A DNA stretch of 64,000 bases from Petrocella sp024636985 (GTDB lineage: Bacteria > Bacillota > Clostridia > Lachnospirales > Vallitaleaceae). The stretch spans positions 22,349 to 86,348 of the forward strand of contig JAGXFY010000092.1 of assembly GCA_024636985.1 (NCBI GenBank), written 5' to 3'. Below are positions 34,362-42,413 of this stretch, piece after piece. The notes beneath the pieces were generated by a model. It did no database searches. It was not told the origin of the DNA and saw only the letters and a program-made list of their open reading frames with translations. Each line of letters opens with the position of its first letter. Within the stretch, counting starts at the first letter, position 1. A program made the translations under genes and the position numbers.

Positions 34362-35576
34362 TTATAGTTTATAAGGATTGACATCAGCATCATTTAAGGA
34401 TTCAATGAGAGCAATTTTTTTATTGTAGTTCCTATCAATAACATGATCGATAATATTTTTGAAAACGGCAAAAACGGGAACACCGACAAACATACCTACA
34501 AAACCAAACATGCCCCCAAAAAGAATGATGGCAAAAATTACCCAAAAAGGTTCAAGACCTGTTGAGTCGCCTAGAATCTTTGGACCTAGTATATTACCGT
34601 CAAATTGTTGTAAGGCTAATATGATAATGGTAAACAAAATCACTTTTTCAGGAGAACCGATGAGGAGAAATAAGATACCGACGAAACCACCGATGAATGG
34701 ACCGAAGTAGGGAATCATATTGGTTATACCGACAATAACACTGATTAATATAGGGTATGGAATTTTTGCAATTAGAAGTATAAAAAAACATAAAAGACCG
34801 ATAATCAAGCTATCTAGTAATTTGCCAATAAAAAAACTTGAAAAGATACGATGGCTTTCTTTGAATGTCTTAAACGCTGCTTCATTGGCATTAGGCGGTA
34901 TAATTGCTGTTATAAACCGTCCGGCACTCTTAAGATAGGCTTCCTTGTTATAGATTAAGTAAACAGCGATGATAAACCCAAAGAAAAGATTCATAACGAC
35001 AGATGCAATATTCTTTGTAAAATTCAAAATCTCGGGCATGAATTGATTGAAAATATCGGTAATTTGCTCCAGTGTTTGAGGGATGTTTTCCGAAACGAAG
35101 GCACTTAAGATCTTGAAGTCAATGGAATAGTTTTCTGTTCCAAAGGAGAAGGATGCCGTTTTTGACCACTCAATGACAGAATCAATGTAACCAGGTAATT
35201 TGTCAGAGATATCTGCAAAACTTCTAAGAACTTGAGGCATTACAATGGCAAATAAAAACGTAATACTACCAATAACGATAAAATAGGAAAGTATAATGGA
35301 CAGGACACGCTTGATTTTTAAAGATTTAATCATATGCCCTTTTAGCTTTATTCGATTTATCAATTGACTTTCTAAGAAATTAACCATCGGACTTATAAAA
35401 AAAGCAATCAGAAGAGCAAAAATGAAAGGGGACATTAGGCCAAGGATACTGCTAATAAAATCCATAGAGTCGTCCCATGAAAATACAATTTTATATACAA
35501 GAATGCAAGCGAAAAAAACGAAGACGGTATAGATGGCAATTGTAGTATATTTGAGGTTATGATTAATCTTCAACAA
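34362..35576 (-). CDS. AI-2E family transporter
   Basis: About 403 residues with eight hydrophobic segments and the family signatures PYFGPFIGGFVGILFLLI, LQQFDGNILGPKILGDSTGLEPFWVIFAI and GGMFGFVGMFVGVPVFAV. The family (PerM/YhhQ-like, formerly UPF0118) contains the AI-2 exporter TqsA and Na+/H+ antiporters; the cargo here is unknown. The start is TTG: codons at 35576 and 35573 are both TTG, and AGGAGG spacing favours 35573. Confidence 0.9.
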   Translation of the reverse strand: MLKINHNLKYTTIAIYTVFVFFACILVYKIVFSWDDSMDFISSILGLMSPFIFALLIAFFISPMVNFLESQLINRIKLKGHMIKSLKIKRVLSIILSYFIVIGSITFLFAIVMPQVLRSFADISDKLPGYIDSVIEWSKTASFSFGTENYSIDFKILSAFVSENIPQTLEQITDIFNQFMPEILNFTKNIASVVMNLFFGFIIAVYLIYNKEAYLKSAGRFITAIIPPNANEAAFKTFKESHRIFSSFFIGKLLDSLIIGLLCFFILLIAKIPYPILISVIVGITNMIPYFGPFIGGFVGILFLLIGSPEKVILFTIIILALQQFDGNILGPKILGDSTGLEPFWVIFAIILFGGMFGFVGMFVGVPVFAVFKNIIDHVIDRNYNKKIALIESLNDADVNPYKL

Positions 35577-35677
35577 GGAGCCTCCTTAAAAAGTGTTCTA
35601 TATATATGATAACAAAAATTTATAGTTATGAATATAGGGTTTTACAATTTAATAGAAAAGTAATATACATAATAGGG

Positions 35678-35711
35678 ATTCAACTGTATTGTATATACAA
35701 TACAGTTGAAT
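35678..35711 (+). promoter_or_regulatory. Perfect 34-bp palindrome
   Basis: Both arms are 17 bases (ATTCAACTGTATTGTAT and its exact complement) with no loop. It lies between the divergent AI-2E and orphan genes, 86 bases before the orphan. There is no T run, so an operator or a cruciform/processing site is more likely than a terminator. Confidence 0.75.
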
Positions 35712-35796
35712 ATAATAAATATATAACTAAATTTAGTAATAAATATCCATTGTGTCAGAGAAAAAAACATTATACAATAAAGTTGAGGTGATGGTC

Positions 35797-36117
35797 GTGA
35801 ATAACAGCTTCAACATAATTGGTGGTATCATATATGTAGACAAATGGATTTATCGTGAAGCACAAGAACATGATAATAACATCAGTAAGCTTCTGGGTAG
35901 CCAAAATCTAAACATGTTCAAGCCAAGACCGACAATAACAACAGGTATCCATAGCGTAACCATAGATTATCGTAGTATTGACAGTATATCCGTTCCAAAA
36001 GATCCCAAGCTTTTTGTAGAGGAATTGAGAACCACATATAACACGAAGGTACGCGGACATATTCTTATAAAAAAGCATAATCAGGATTTGGAGGATATTA
36101 TCATTAACAAATTTTAA
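35797..36117 (+). CDS. Orphan 106-residue protein
   Basis: I do not recognise this protein. From the GTG at 35797, six bases after TTGAGGTG, it reads MNNSFNIIGGIIYVDKWIYREAQEHDN. It has no membrane segment or cysteine. Predicted alternation of strands (IGGIIYVD, SVTIDYRSIDSI, VRGHILIKK) suggests a small beta-rich domain. An ATG at 35791 touches the ribosome binding site and is less likely. The 34-bp palindrome upstream and the strong hairpin downstream frame it as an independent unit. Confidence 0.6.
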   Translation: MNNSFNIIGGIIYVDKWIYREAQEHDNNISKLLGSQNLNMFKPRPTITTGIHSVTIDYRSIDSISVPKDPKLFVEELRTTYNTKVRGHILIKKHNQDLEDIIINKF

Positions 36118-36124
36118 TAGGACC

Positions 36125-36171
36125 AGTAAAAGCTATTCAACCAAGTAGTCTATGGTGGAATAGCTTTTACT
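36125..36171 (+). terminator. Bidirectional terminator after the orphan gene
   Basis: Fourteen-bp perfect stem AGTAAAAGCTATTC and its complement, with an inner CCA/TGG pairing. It separates the convergent orphan and nuclease-like genes. Confidence 0.75.
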
Positions 36172-36330
36172 ATGCACAAGCTGCCCGAATCATAGAATTG
36201 GGTATAACTTGTGTATAAGTTATAATTAATTAAAACTACAGAACGTATGTTCCACAAGGTTTAAGAGGATTATTAAGAACTCTGCCTTCTAAAAAATCGA
36301 AAGTTATCCACATGGGATAGTGTGAATAAT

Positions 36331-37392
36331 CTAAAGGCGTATCTGAATCATTGCATCGTCAATTTTTTCTTTTAGAAGACTGGTGGTGTCATTGCCCATA
36401 TCTTTATCAAGCAACATTCTATAGATATCAAATTCCGTCAAATGCAACAATAATTTACCATTATCATAAAAGGCCCCTTGACTTTTAAAATCAGGATAGT
36501 TCTCATCATCACTTTTAGTAACAATAAGGCCAATAGCTCTTAGTGCCTGTCCTAGAACATTCACATCATCGGATGATACATTTTTATAACCAAAAACTTC
36601 TTTGTAGTCTTTACATTCGAAAAAAATGTACCTTGTATTAAAATCCAGGGCCAACTGATTCCAAAAATCATGTTTTGAATTGATGCGACATACCATTTCG
36701 AATCGGTTGTGGCTTGAATCCATTTTTAAGTTTTTGTACCAACCACTTAAATCTTTACCGAATAAATGTTTCATGATATCAAAGACATTATTCTCGAATT
36801 TGGTCCAACTATTAGAACGGTTATTTTTTTTGACTAAGTTTAAGTAGAGATCATGACCGATAAAGGCTTTGTGACAAAAGGGTTTAACGGTGGTCTCGGT
36901 AAAGGTATGTATAGAGGCCAAACGCTTATAAGGATTAGGAACTGTAATTTTTTTTGTTTCGATAGGTGGGTTGATACGTTCAAAGAAATCAATAAACTCT
37001 GAAGCCAAAGGGTGTAAATCTTTAGACATATGAATAAGATCATTTTGATCCCATAAGGTGATACCAAATCTACTTTTCACTAACTGTACCCAGTCATCAG
37101 GTACAAAAGTGGAAACGATCAAGATCAAATGACTGCCATGAATAGCATCATTGACCCTGTTAAGATGGAAAACAGCCTGTTCGATGGTGTCAAGGGCAAC
37201 TTTTTTTGACCGATAAAGCTTAATTTCTACGACAGCACAATGTTCGGCATCACACTGAATAAGCATATCGATGCCATGCTCTGATTTTGTTTGCATGTCA
37301 ATGTCCATACCAGTCTCTATGAAAAAGTTGTGACATAGATTTTTGAATTCTTCTTTTAAGTCGCTGGTTGCAAGTGCTTTATAAAGTTCCAT
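36331..37392 (-). CDS. Protein with two restriction-endonuclease-like domains
   Basis: 353 residues, soluble. The N-terminal part (about 10-120) has a PD-(D/E)XK pattern: Asp42 in HGIDMLIQ and Glu56-x-Lys58 in AVVEIKLY, as in Mrr-like nucleases. A linker (about 125-190) leads to a second, different nuclease-like part (about 195-310): WTKFENNVFDIM, RFEMV (Glu232) and FFECKDY (Glu259, Lys261). No methylase, helicase or other defence gene is adjacent. The ATG lacks a close ribosome binding site. A DNA-cleaving or DNA-binding role is inferred. Confidence 0.65.
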   Translation of the reverse strand: MELYKALATSDLKEEFKNLCHNFFIETGMDIDMQTKSEHGIDMLIQCDAEHCAVVEIKLYRSKKVALDTIEQAVFHLNRVNDAIHGSHLILIVSTFVPDDWVQLVKSRFGITLWDQNDLIHMSKDLHPLASEFIDFFERINPPIETKKITVPNPYKRLASIHTFTETTVKPFCHKAFIGHDLYLNLVKKNNRSNSWTKFENNVFDIMKHLFGKDLSGWYKNLKMDSSHNRFEMVCRINSKHDFWNQLALDFNTRYIFFECKDYKEVFGYKNVSSDDVNVLGQALRAIGLIVTKSDDENYPDFKSQGAFYDNGKLLLHLTEFDIYRMLLDKDMGNDTTSLLKEKIDDAMIQIRL

Positions 37393-37741
37393 GTGGCAAA
37401 TTCACGTCCCCATATCTGTATTTTGGTGAAATAATTATCATACTCTCCACTTCAGAGTATATCATAAGCCTGAAGGTTTCACTACAAAAAATATGAGAAA
37501 ATATCTATCATTTAGGACGGTTGAAAGGTTGTTTGACGTGAAAGCCATATTCGAGTAAACTATATTGGAGCAAACATCAATAAAATACAAAAAACAGGCA
37601 TAAAGCACTAGTTACCCACAGATAATAACAGTTATCAACAGAATTGTGTGGATAGTTCACACATTATTAATGAAAAATCATAATAAAAGCACATTAAGAT
37701 ATTAATTTTATGAATTTTGAGAATGAAAGAGAGAGAGCAAA
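37393..37741. other. Divergent intergenic region
   Basis: About 350 bases between the nuclease-like gene and thymidine kinase. An inverted repeat ATACTCT/AGAGTAT (37440-37460) lies in the likely promoter zone of the nuclease-like gene. TTGACG, 17 bases, TAAACT at 37533-37561 is a possible promoter for thymidine kinase. Nothing else is recognised. Confidence 0.45.
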
Positions 37742-38338
37742 ATGGCAAAATTATTCTTCAAGTATGGAACCGTTTTTTCTGCAAAATCGTTAAACCTGAT
37801 AGCAACGGCGCACAACTATGAAACACAAGGAAAAAAAGTACTGCTAATGATACCGTTCATGGATACAAGGTCTAATGGTAACATATCAACGAGAGCCGGC
37901 TTTGAATTGAAAGCAGAGATGATTGATACAGATACCAATGTTGTTGATGTATTTATTGAGCATTTAAACAAAAAAGAAAAAATAGACTGTGTACTGGTGG
38001 ATGAGGCACAGATGTTGTCATCCAAGCATATTGATCAATTGCGAGATATTGTTGTACGATTCAATACCCCTGTTATATGTTATGGACTTAGGGTAAGCTA
38101 TACCTTGGAGCTTTTTGAGGCATCCAAAAGGTTATTTGAGCTCTCGGATAAACTAGAGGAAATCAAGACGATATGTTGGTATTGCGCCAGCAAAGCAACA
38201 CATAACCTTAAGTTGGTTGAAGGCAAGCCAGAGTATAAGGGTAACCCTATAGACATAGGTGGTTTAGAAAAATATTTACCGGTTTGCTACAACTGTTATG
38301 TAAACCCACCAATTGAAAAAGAGTTGAAAGGTGTATGA
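37742..38338 (+). CDS. tdk: Thymidine kinase (type II) with altered P-loop
   Basis: 198 residues. It phosphorylates thymidine for dTMP salvage. The P-loop reads GTVFSAKS (Gly9 to Ser16): the Gly before the catalytic Lys15 in the usual GxMxSGKS is Ala. The DEAQ box is intact (VLVDEAQML), and both zinc CxxC pairs are present (CWYC, CYNC), as is the lasso region IDIGGLEKYLPVCYNCY. Ribosome binding is by GAGAGAG. It is a single gene. Confidence 0.9.
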   Translation: MAKLFFKYGTVFSAKSLNLIATAHNYETQGKKVLLMIPFMDTRSNGNISTRAGFELKAEMIDTDTNVVDVFIEHLNKKEKIDCVLVDEAQMLSSKHIDQLRDIVVRFNTPVICYGLRVSYTLELFEASKRLFELSDKLEEIKTICWYCASKATHNLKLVEGKPEYKGNPIDIGGLEKYLPVCYNCYVNPPIEKELKGV

Positions 38339-38350
38339 TTTTACAATTTT

Positions 38351-38469
38351 GGTTAAAGGGTCAAAACTAAGTTTCACTAAATTCACATACAATATATAGA
38401 TTACGTTGATACATTCATAACTATATATTGTATGCGAAAGTTCAACTATATAGTTATGATACCTTAACC
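38351..38469 (+). repeat. Dispersed palindrome family A, longest copy
   Basis: 119 bp bounded by GGTTAAAG and CCTTAACC. The two halves are imperfect inverted copies, each with CATACAATATATAG or its complement. It fills most of the gap between thymidine kinase and phoH; no gene or clear promoter is seen in the rest. Confidence 0.8.
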
Positions 38470-38604
38470 AATATTTAAATAGAATATGGGTCCATTGTGT
38501 GATAAAATTATAATATGGTTATAGATTTATGTTGAAGCATTTGTAACTATATTTTAACCATTAGCATATTATGACTTGCAATACGATTCTAGGAGGCGGA
38601 TGTT

Positions 38605-39972
38605 ATGGTAAAAAACTATGTTATTGACACCAATGTTATGATACACGATCCTAAGTTCATGTATAAGTTTTCTGACAACAACGTCATCATCCCCATTTTA
38701 TGTATTGAAGAATTAGATAATTTAAAAAAGAGAGATGGGTTGGTTGGATTTCATGCCAGACATGTCGCTAAAGAATTACAAACATTGATGAGTAAAGGCA
38801 ATATATCAGAAGGTATTGCACTAGAAAATGGTGGCATCGTTAAAGTGGAACAGAATTACTTAGATACAGAGGTACTCCCAAACGGTGTCGACCTAAGTAA
38901 GAATGATTCGAAAATAATAGCAGTGGTCAAAAATCTTCAAAATGCCAATCAAGATATCAAAACAATTCTAGTCACTAAAGATGTTTATATGCATATCAAG
39001 GCCAGTTCTTTAGGTATTGAGGTGCAAGACTTTGAAAATGATAAGATTGATAATGACCAAATCTATACAGGATATGCTGACGTAGAGTGGCCATCAGAAA
39101 TGATTGATGCAATATATGCTGGTGGTTTTGTTCCGGAAGATACTATTAAACAAAAGTATCATCCAAATCAATTTTTACATATTAAAAGCAGTAACCGTTC
39201 AGGTCATGAAGTTCTTGCCAGGTTTGACGGGCAAAAGATTGTACCTCTAAAATATGTGAATGAGACAGCATGGGGCTTGACACCAATTAATAGAGAACAG
39301 AAGATGGCCTTTGAATTACTTATGAATCCGGACATACATTTTGTTACGATCACAGGTGGAGCAGGATCGGGTAAGACCATATTGTCTACAGCTGCAGCAC
39401 TTCAGAATGTCATTGAGTCAAACCGTTACAGAAAAATAGTTTTCGTAAGACCGGTTGTACCTGCCGGAGAAGATATCGGTTACTTGCCGGGTACAGAAGT
39501 TGAAAAACTTAAGCCATGGATGGGTAGCTTCTATGATGCAATTGAGAACTTAACAGACTTAAAAGATTTGAATAAAGAGAGTCAAAAAGAACAGCGTTAT
39601 AATAGCCAGAAGCCAACGTTTACTGTAGATGATTTTATAGATCAGTATAGGCAAAGGGGAATTATTGAGACGAAAACATTCACTTATATGCGGGGTCGAA
39701 CCTTTACCAACTCTTTCATTATTGTTGACGAGGCGCAAGAAATGACACCCCACTTAGCAAAACTTATGCTTACAAGAGCTGGTCATAATTCCAAGTTCAT
39801 CTTTTTGGGAGATCCTAGTGACAACCAGATTGACAATCATTACGTGGACGCCAGATCTAATGGTTTGATTTACACAGTAGAGAAAATGAAGGCTTTTGGT
39901 ATAACAGGCCATGTGACTCTAAAACGGGTTGAGCGTAGTCCTCTTGCAGAAGTAGCGGAACGAAATATGTAA
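38605..39972 (+). CDS. phoH: PIN-PhoH protein (YlaK type)
   Basis: 455 residues. An N-terminal PIN ribonuclease domain (about 1-150; YVIDTNVMIHDP, EELDNLKKR, LSKNDSKIIAV, ILVTKDV) is fused to a PhoH ATPase (about 220-455; Walker A GGAGSGKTIL, Walker B IIVDEAQEM, sensor GDPSDNQID). PhoH2-type PIN-PhoH proteins act as RNA helicase/nucleases and are linked to toxin-antitoxin behaviour in some bacteria. All PIN acidic residues appear present. AGGAGG precedes the ATG. Single gene with a strong 3' hairpin. Confidence 0.92.
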   Translation: MVKNYVIDTNVMIHDPKFMYKFSDNNVIIPILCIEELDNLKKRDGLVGFHARHVAKELQTLMSKGNISEGIALENGGIVKVEQNYLDTEVLPNGVDLSKNDSKIIAVVKNLQNANQDIKTILVTKDVYMHIKASSLGIEVQDFENDKIDNDQIYTGYADVEWPSEMIDAIYAGGFVPEDTIKQKYHPNQFLHIKSSNRSGHEVLARFDGQKIVPLKYVNETAWGLTPINREQKMAFELLMNPDIHFVTITGGAGSGKTILSTAAALQNVIESNRYRKIVFVRPVVPAGEDIGYLPGTEVEKLKPWMGSFYDAIENLTDLKDLNKESQKEQRYNSQKPTFTVDDFIDQYRQRGIIETKTFTYMRGRTFTNSFIIVDEAQEMTPHLAKLMLTRAGHNSKFIFLGDPSDNQIDNHYVDARSNGLIYTVEKMKAFGITGHVTLKRVERSPLAEVAERNM

Positions 39973-40007
39973 TATCTTATAACTTATAACTAAGTATGAA
40001 ATGATTA

Positions 40008-40055
40008 CAATACAGAGAATAAGGCTACCGGTTGGTGGCTTTATTCTCTGTATTG
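40008..40055 (+). terminator. Long hairpin after phoH
   Basis: Fifteen-bp perfect stem CAATACAGAGAATAA and its complement plus an inner GGC/GCC part. It has no T run, so it may act as an mRNA end or stabiliser. Confidence 0.6.
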
Positions 40056-40114
40056 TCTGAATAAGGAATGCATGAATATTAAACAATCAATAATATAGTA
40101 ACTTCTGCAAAATA

Positions 40115-40123
40115 TGTTATAAT
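40115..40123 (+). promoter_or_regulatory. Extended -10 promoter of mtnN
   Basis: TGTTATAAT, an extended -10, about 50 bases before the start; the -35 is weak. Confidence 0.5.
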
Positions 40124-40174
40124 GAAAAGACAGGGCGTATAAAGTTAATTAGTTTTGAAAAAGGAGGATTATTA

Positions 40175-40873
40175 ATGGAGATAATCGGCATTATTGGAGC
40201 TATGGAAGAAGAAGTACTGACGTTGAAAGAGAAAATGGAATTAAAGGAAGTGCGTTCCATAGCTTCTCTTGAATTCTATGTGGGTTCAATGAGTGGTGCA
40301 TCAGTTGTAGTCGTAAAAGGCGGTGTCGGAAAAGTAAATTCTGCGGTTTGCACGCAGATCCTAATAGATTGTTTTCATGTAGATGCCATAATTAATACAG
40401 GTGTTGCAGGGGGTCTTAGTGATGTTCTGAATATTGGGGATGTGGTCATATCAAGGGATACGATTCAACATGATATGGATGCAACTGGCTTTGGTTATGC
40501 TCTAGGAGAAGTTCCAAGGATGGGATGCATTGCTTACAAAGCGGATCAACATTTGATTAAAATTGCAAAAAATGCGACCGATGTTTTAAGCTCAGCGACC
40601 AATGTATATGTTGAGCGGATTGTGAGTGGTGATCAATTTATATCCGATATTAAAAAAAAGAAATGGCTATTGGATAAGTTTGATGCTTATTGTACGGAAA
40701 TGGAAGGTGCTGCTGTGGCACAGGCATCTTATTTGAATAAGATACCTTTTGTCATCATTCGATCCATTTCGGATAAGGCAGACGACTCAGCAGAAATGAA
40801 CTTCAACGAATTCACACAGCTTGCAGCTTCTAATTCCTGTAAGATTATCATAAAAATGTTGGAGTTGATTTGA
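40175..40873 (+). CDS. mtnN: 5'-methylthioadenosine/S-adenosylhomocysteine nucleosidase
   Basis: 232 residues, the usual Pfs/MtnN length. IGIIGAMEEEV at the N terminus holds catalytic Glu residues, VNTGVAGGL-like INTGVAGGLSDVL binds the base, EMEGAAVAQ holds the ribose-binding Glu, and IRSISDKAD the catalytic Asp. It splits MTA and SAH, detoxifying SAM by-products and feeding AI-2 precursor synthesis. AAGGAGG precedes the ATG. Its stop overlaps the next start by one base. Confidence 0.96.
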   Translation: MEIIGIIGAMEEEVLTLKEKMELKEVRSIASLEFYVGSMSGASVVVVKGGVGKVNSAVCTQILIDCFHVDAIINTGVAGGLSDVLNIGDVVISRDTIQHDMDATGFGYALGEVPRMGCIAYKADQHLIKIAKNATDVLSSATNVYVERIVSGDQFISDIKKKKWLLDKFDAYCTEMEGAAVAQASYLNKIPFVIIRSISDKADDSAEMNFNEFTQLAASNSCKIIIKMLELI

Positions 40874-41061
40874 TGTCATCAAAAAAAGGTAGTATGCTCA
40901 AACGTATTAAAAAAACCATTAGATGGACCAAACGTTTGAAAGTTACAAAAAAGATTATTAAAGTCCTAATCAAGACGATCAACATTGGGCTGTCAGGTTA
41001 TGAAGTATATCAGAAGTATTTTGAAAAACAGATAAAGCAAAGAAAGACATCTCAGATCTGA
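40873..41061 (+). CDS. Small highly basic protein following mtnN
   Basis: 62 residues, reading MSSKKGSMLKRIKKTIRWTKRLK and ending FEKQIKQRKTSQI. About one third of residues are Lys or Arg. A central mildly hydrophobic stretch (VLIKTINIGLSGYEVYQ) could be an amphipathic helix. I recognise no family. The start overlaps the mtnN stop, so translation is coupled. The terminator hairpin occupies its last seven codons. RNA, DNA or membrane binding are all possible. Confidence 0.7.
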   Translation: MSSKKGSMLKRIKKTIRWTKRLKVTKKIIKVLIKTINIGLSGYEVYQKYFEKQIKQRKTSQI

Positions 41062-41072
41062 GATGTCTTTCT
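41041..41072 (+). terminator. Terminator overlapping the end of the small basic gene
   Basis: Perfect 32-bp palindrome with arms AGAAAGACATCTCAGA and complement, followed by a short T-rich tail. It includes the last six codons and the stop. Confidence 0.8.
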
Positions 41073-41110
41073 TTGTTTATCTGCAACTGAAAACGAACGG
41101 GAACATATGT

Positions 41111-41139
41111 TTGCCATCCTCTTATTTTTTTGCTATAAT
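41111..41139 (+). promoter_or_regulatory. Sigma-A promoter of the radical SAM pair
   Basis: TTGCCA, 17 bases, TATAAT, 30 bases before the chosen start. Confidence 0.8.
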
Positions 41140-41168
41140 AGAAGATAAGTTATAAGGGGGTGGTAGCT

Positions 41169-42404
41169 ATGCTCGAAAATAATATGATGGAAAGACTAGG
41201 TATACTGGCTGAATCAGCAAAGTACGATGTTTCATGTTCATCAAGTGGTGTTGAAAAGAAGAATACAGGCTCTATGGGCAATGCAGCGGCTTGCGGCATA
41301 TGTCACACTTGGTCGGCGGACGGGCGTTGCGTTTCTCTCTTGAAAACATTGATGAGCAACGATTGTATCTATGATTGTGCTTATTGCATCAATCGAAGCA
41401 GCAATGATATTGTTAGAACCAGTTTTACACCTGAAGAAATAACACAGATTACCATGGCATTCTATCGTAGAAATTACATAGAAGGGTTATTCTTAAGTTC
41501 GGCGGTGGAAATCAATCCTAATCATACCATGGAAAAAATCCTGAAAGTTTTAACACTACTTCGCACAGAACAAAGATTTTCAGGCTATATACATGTTAAA
41601 GCGATACCGGGAGCGGATCAGATGCTGATATATCAAGCGGGTCTCTTAGCTGATAGAATGAGTGTTAATATCGAGTTGCCCAGTGAATCCAGTTTGAAAC
41701 TTCTAGCACCTCAGAAGCAACCTCAAAAGATATTCCTACCGATGGCACAGATTAGAGAAAGTATCATAAGATCAAAGGAAGAAAAACGCCATTACATGTC
41801 AGCTCCAAGCTTTGTACCGGCAGGTCAGTCGACTCAGATGATTGTTGGTGCAACTTCGGATACAGATAGGAGTATTTTGCTGACATCTGAAAAACTTTAT
41901 AAGAATTTTAATATGAAGCGGGTATACTATTCAGCCTATATGCCGGTCAACAAAGGCAAGAACCTACCGGATATTATGACGGCACCACCGTTAATAAGAG
42001 AACACAGGCTTTACCAAGCGGACTGGCTGCTTCGATTCTATAGATTTACAGCGGAGGAGATTCTTACAGAAAAAGAAAGCAATTTCGATTTGGATTATGA
42101 TCCAAAATTCCATTGGGCTCTAAATAACATACAACTTTTCCCCATGGAGATTAACAAGGTAAGTTACTCAGATCTTTTGAGAATACCAGGTATAGGGCCA
42201 ACCTCTGCAAGTAGAATTGTTAAGCAGCGTCAGTTGATAAAAGTGGGTTTTGAAGATTTACCGAAAATGGGCGTGGTTGCAAAGCGGGCAAGATACTTCA
42301 TTACCTGTGATGGTAAATTCTTTGGGATAAAAAGCTTTGATGTATCATCTATAAAGAATGCCATCAATCCAATACCCAAACATACCCAACTTTCCTTTTT
42401 TTGA
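41169..42404 (+). CDS. Putative DNA modification/repair radical SAM protein (TIGR03916 type)
   Basis: 411 residues from the ATG at 41169, after AAGGGGGTGG. The radical SAM cluster is C66-x3-C70-x2-C73 (CIYDCAYC). Further cysteines at 23, 42, 45 and 54 precede it. The C-terminal part has a helix-hairpin-helix (LLRIPGIGPTSASRIVKQRQ), a DNA-binding element. This matches the family annotated as a putative DNA modification/repair radical SAM protein; the reaction is unknown. It sits 9 bases before its usual partner. Confidence 0.88.
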   Translation: MLENNMMERLGILAESAKYDVSCSSSGVEKKNTGSMGNAAACGICHTWSADGRCVSLLKTLMSNDCIYDCAYCINRSSNDIVRTSFTPEEITQITMAFYRRNYIEGLFLSSAVEINPNHTMEKILKVLTLLRTEQRFSGYIHVKAIPGADQMLIYQAGLLADRMSVNIELPSESSLKLLAPQKQPQKIFLPMAQIRESIIRSKEEKRHYMSAPSFVPAGQSTQMIVGATSDTDRSILLTSEKLYKNFNMKRVYYSAYMPVNKGKNLPDIMTAPPLIREHRLYQADWLLRFYRFTAEEILTEKESNFDLDYDPKFHWALNNIQLFPMEINKVSYSDLLRIPGIGPTSASRIVKQRQLIKVGFEDLPKMGVVAKRARYFITCDGKFFGIKSFDVSSIKNAINPIPKHTQLSFF

Positions 42405-42413
42405 GGTGAAACT

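Noticed and set aside
35606..35791. 61-residue plus-strand frame before the orphan gene
   Set aside because: It contains the 34-bp palindrome and AT-rich spacer, and has no ribosome binding site.
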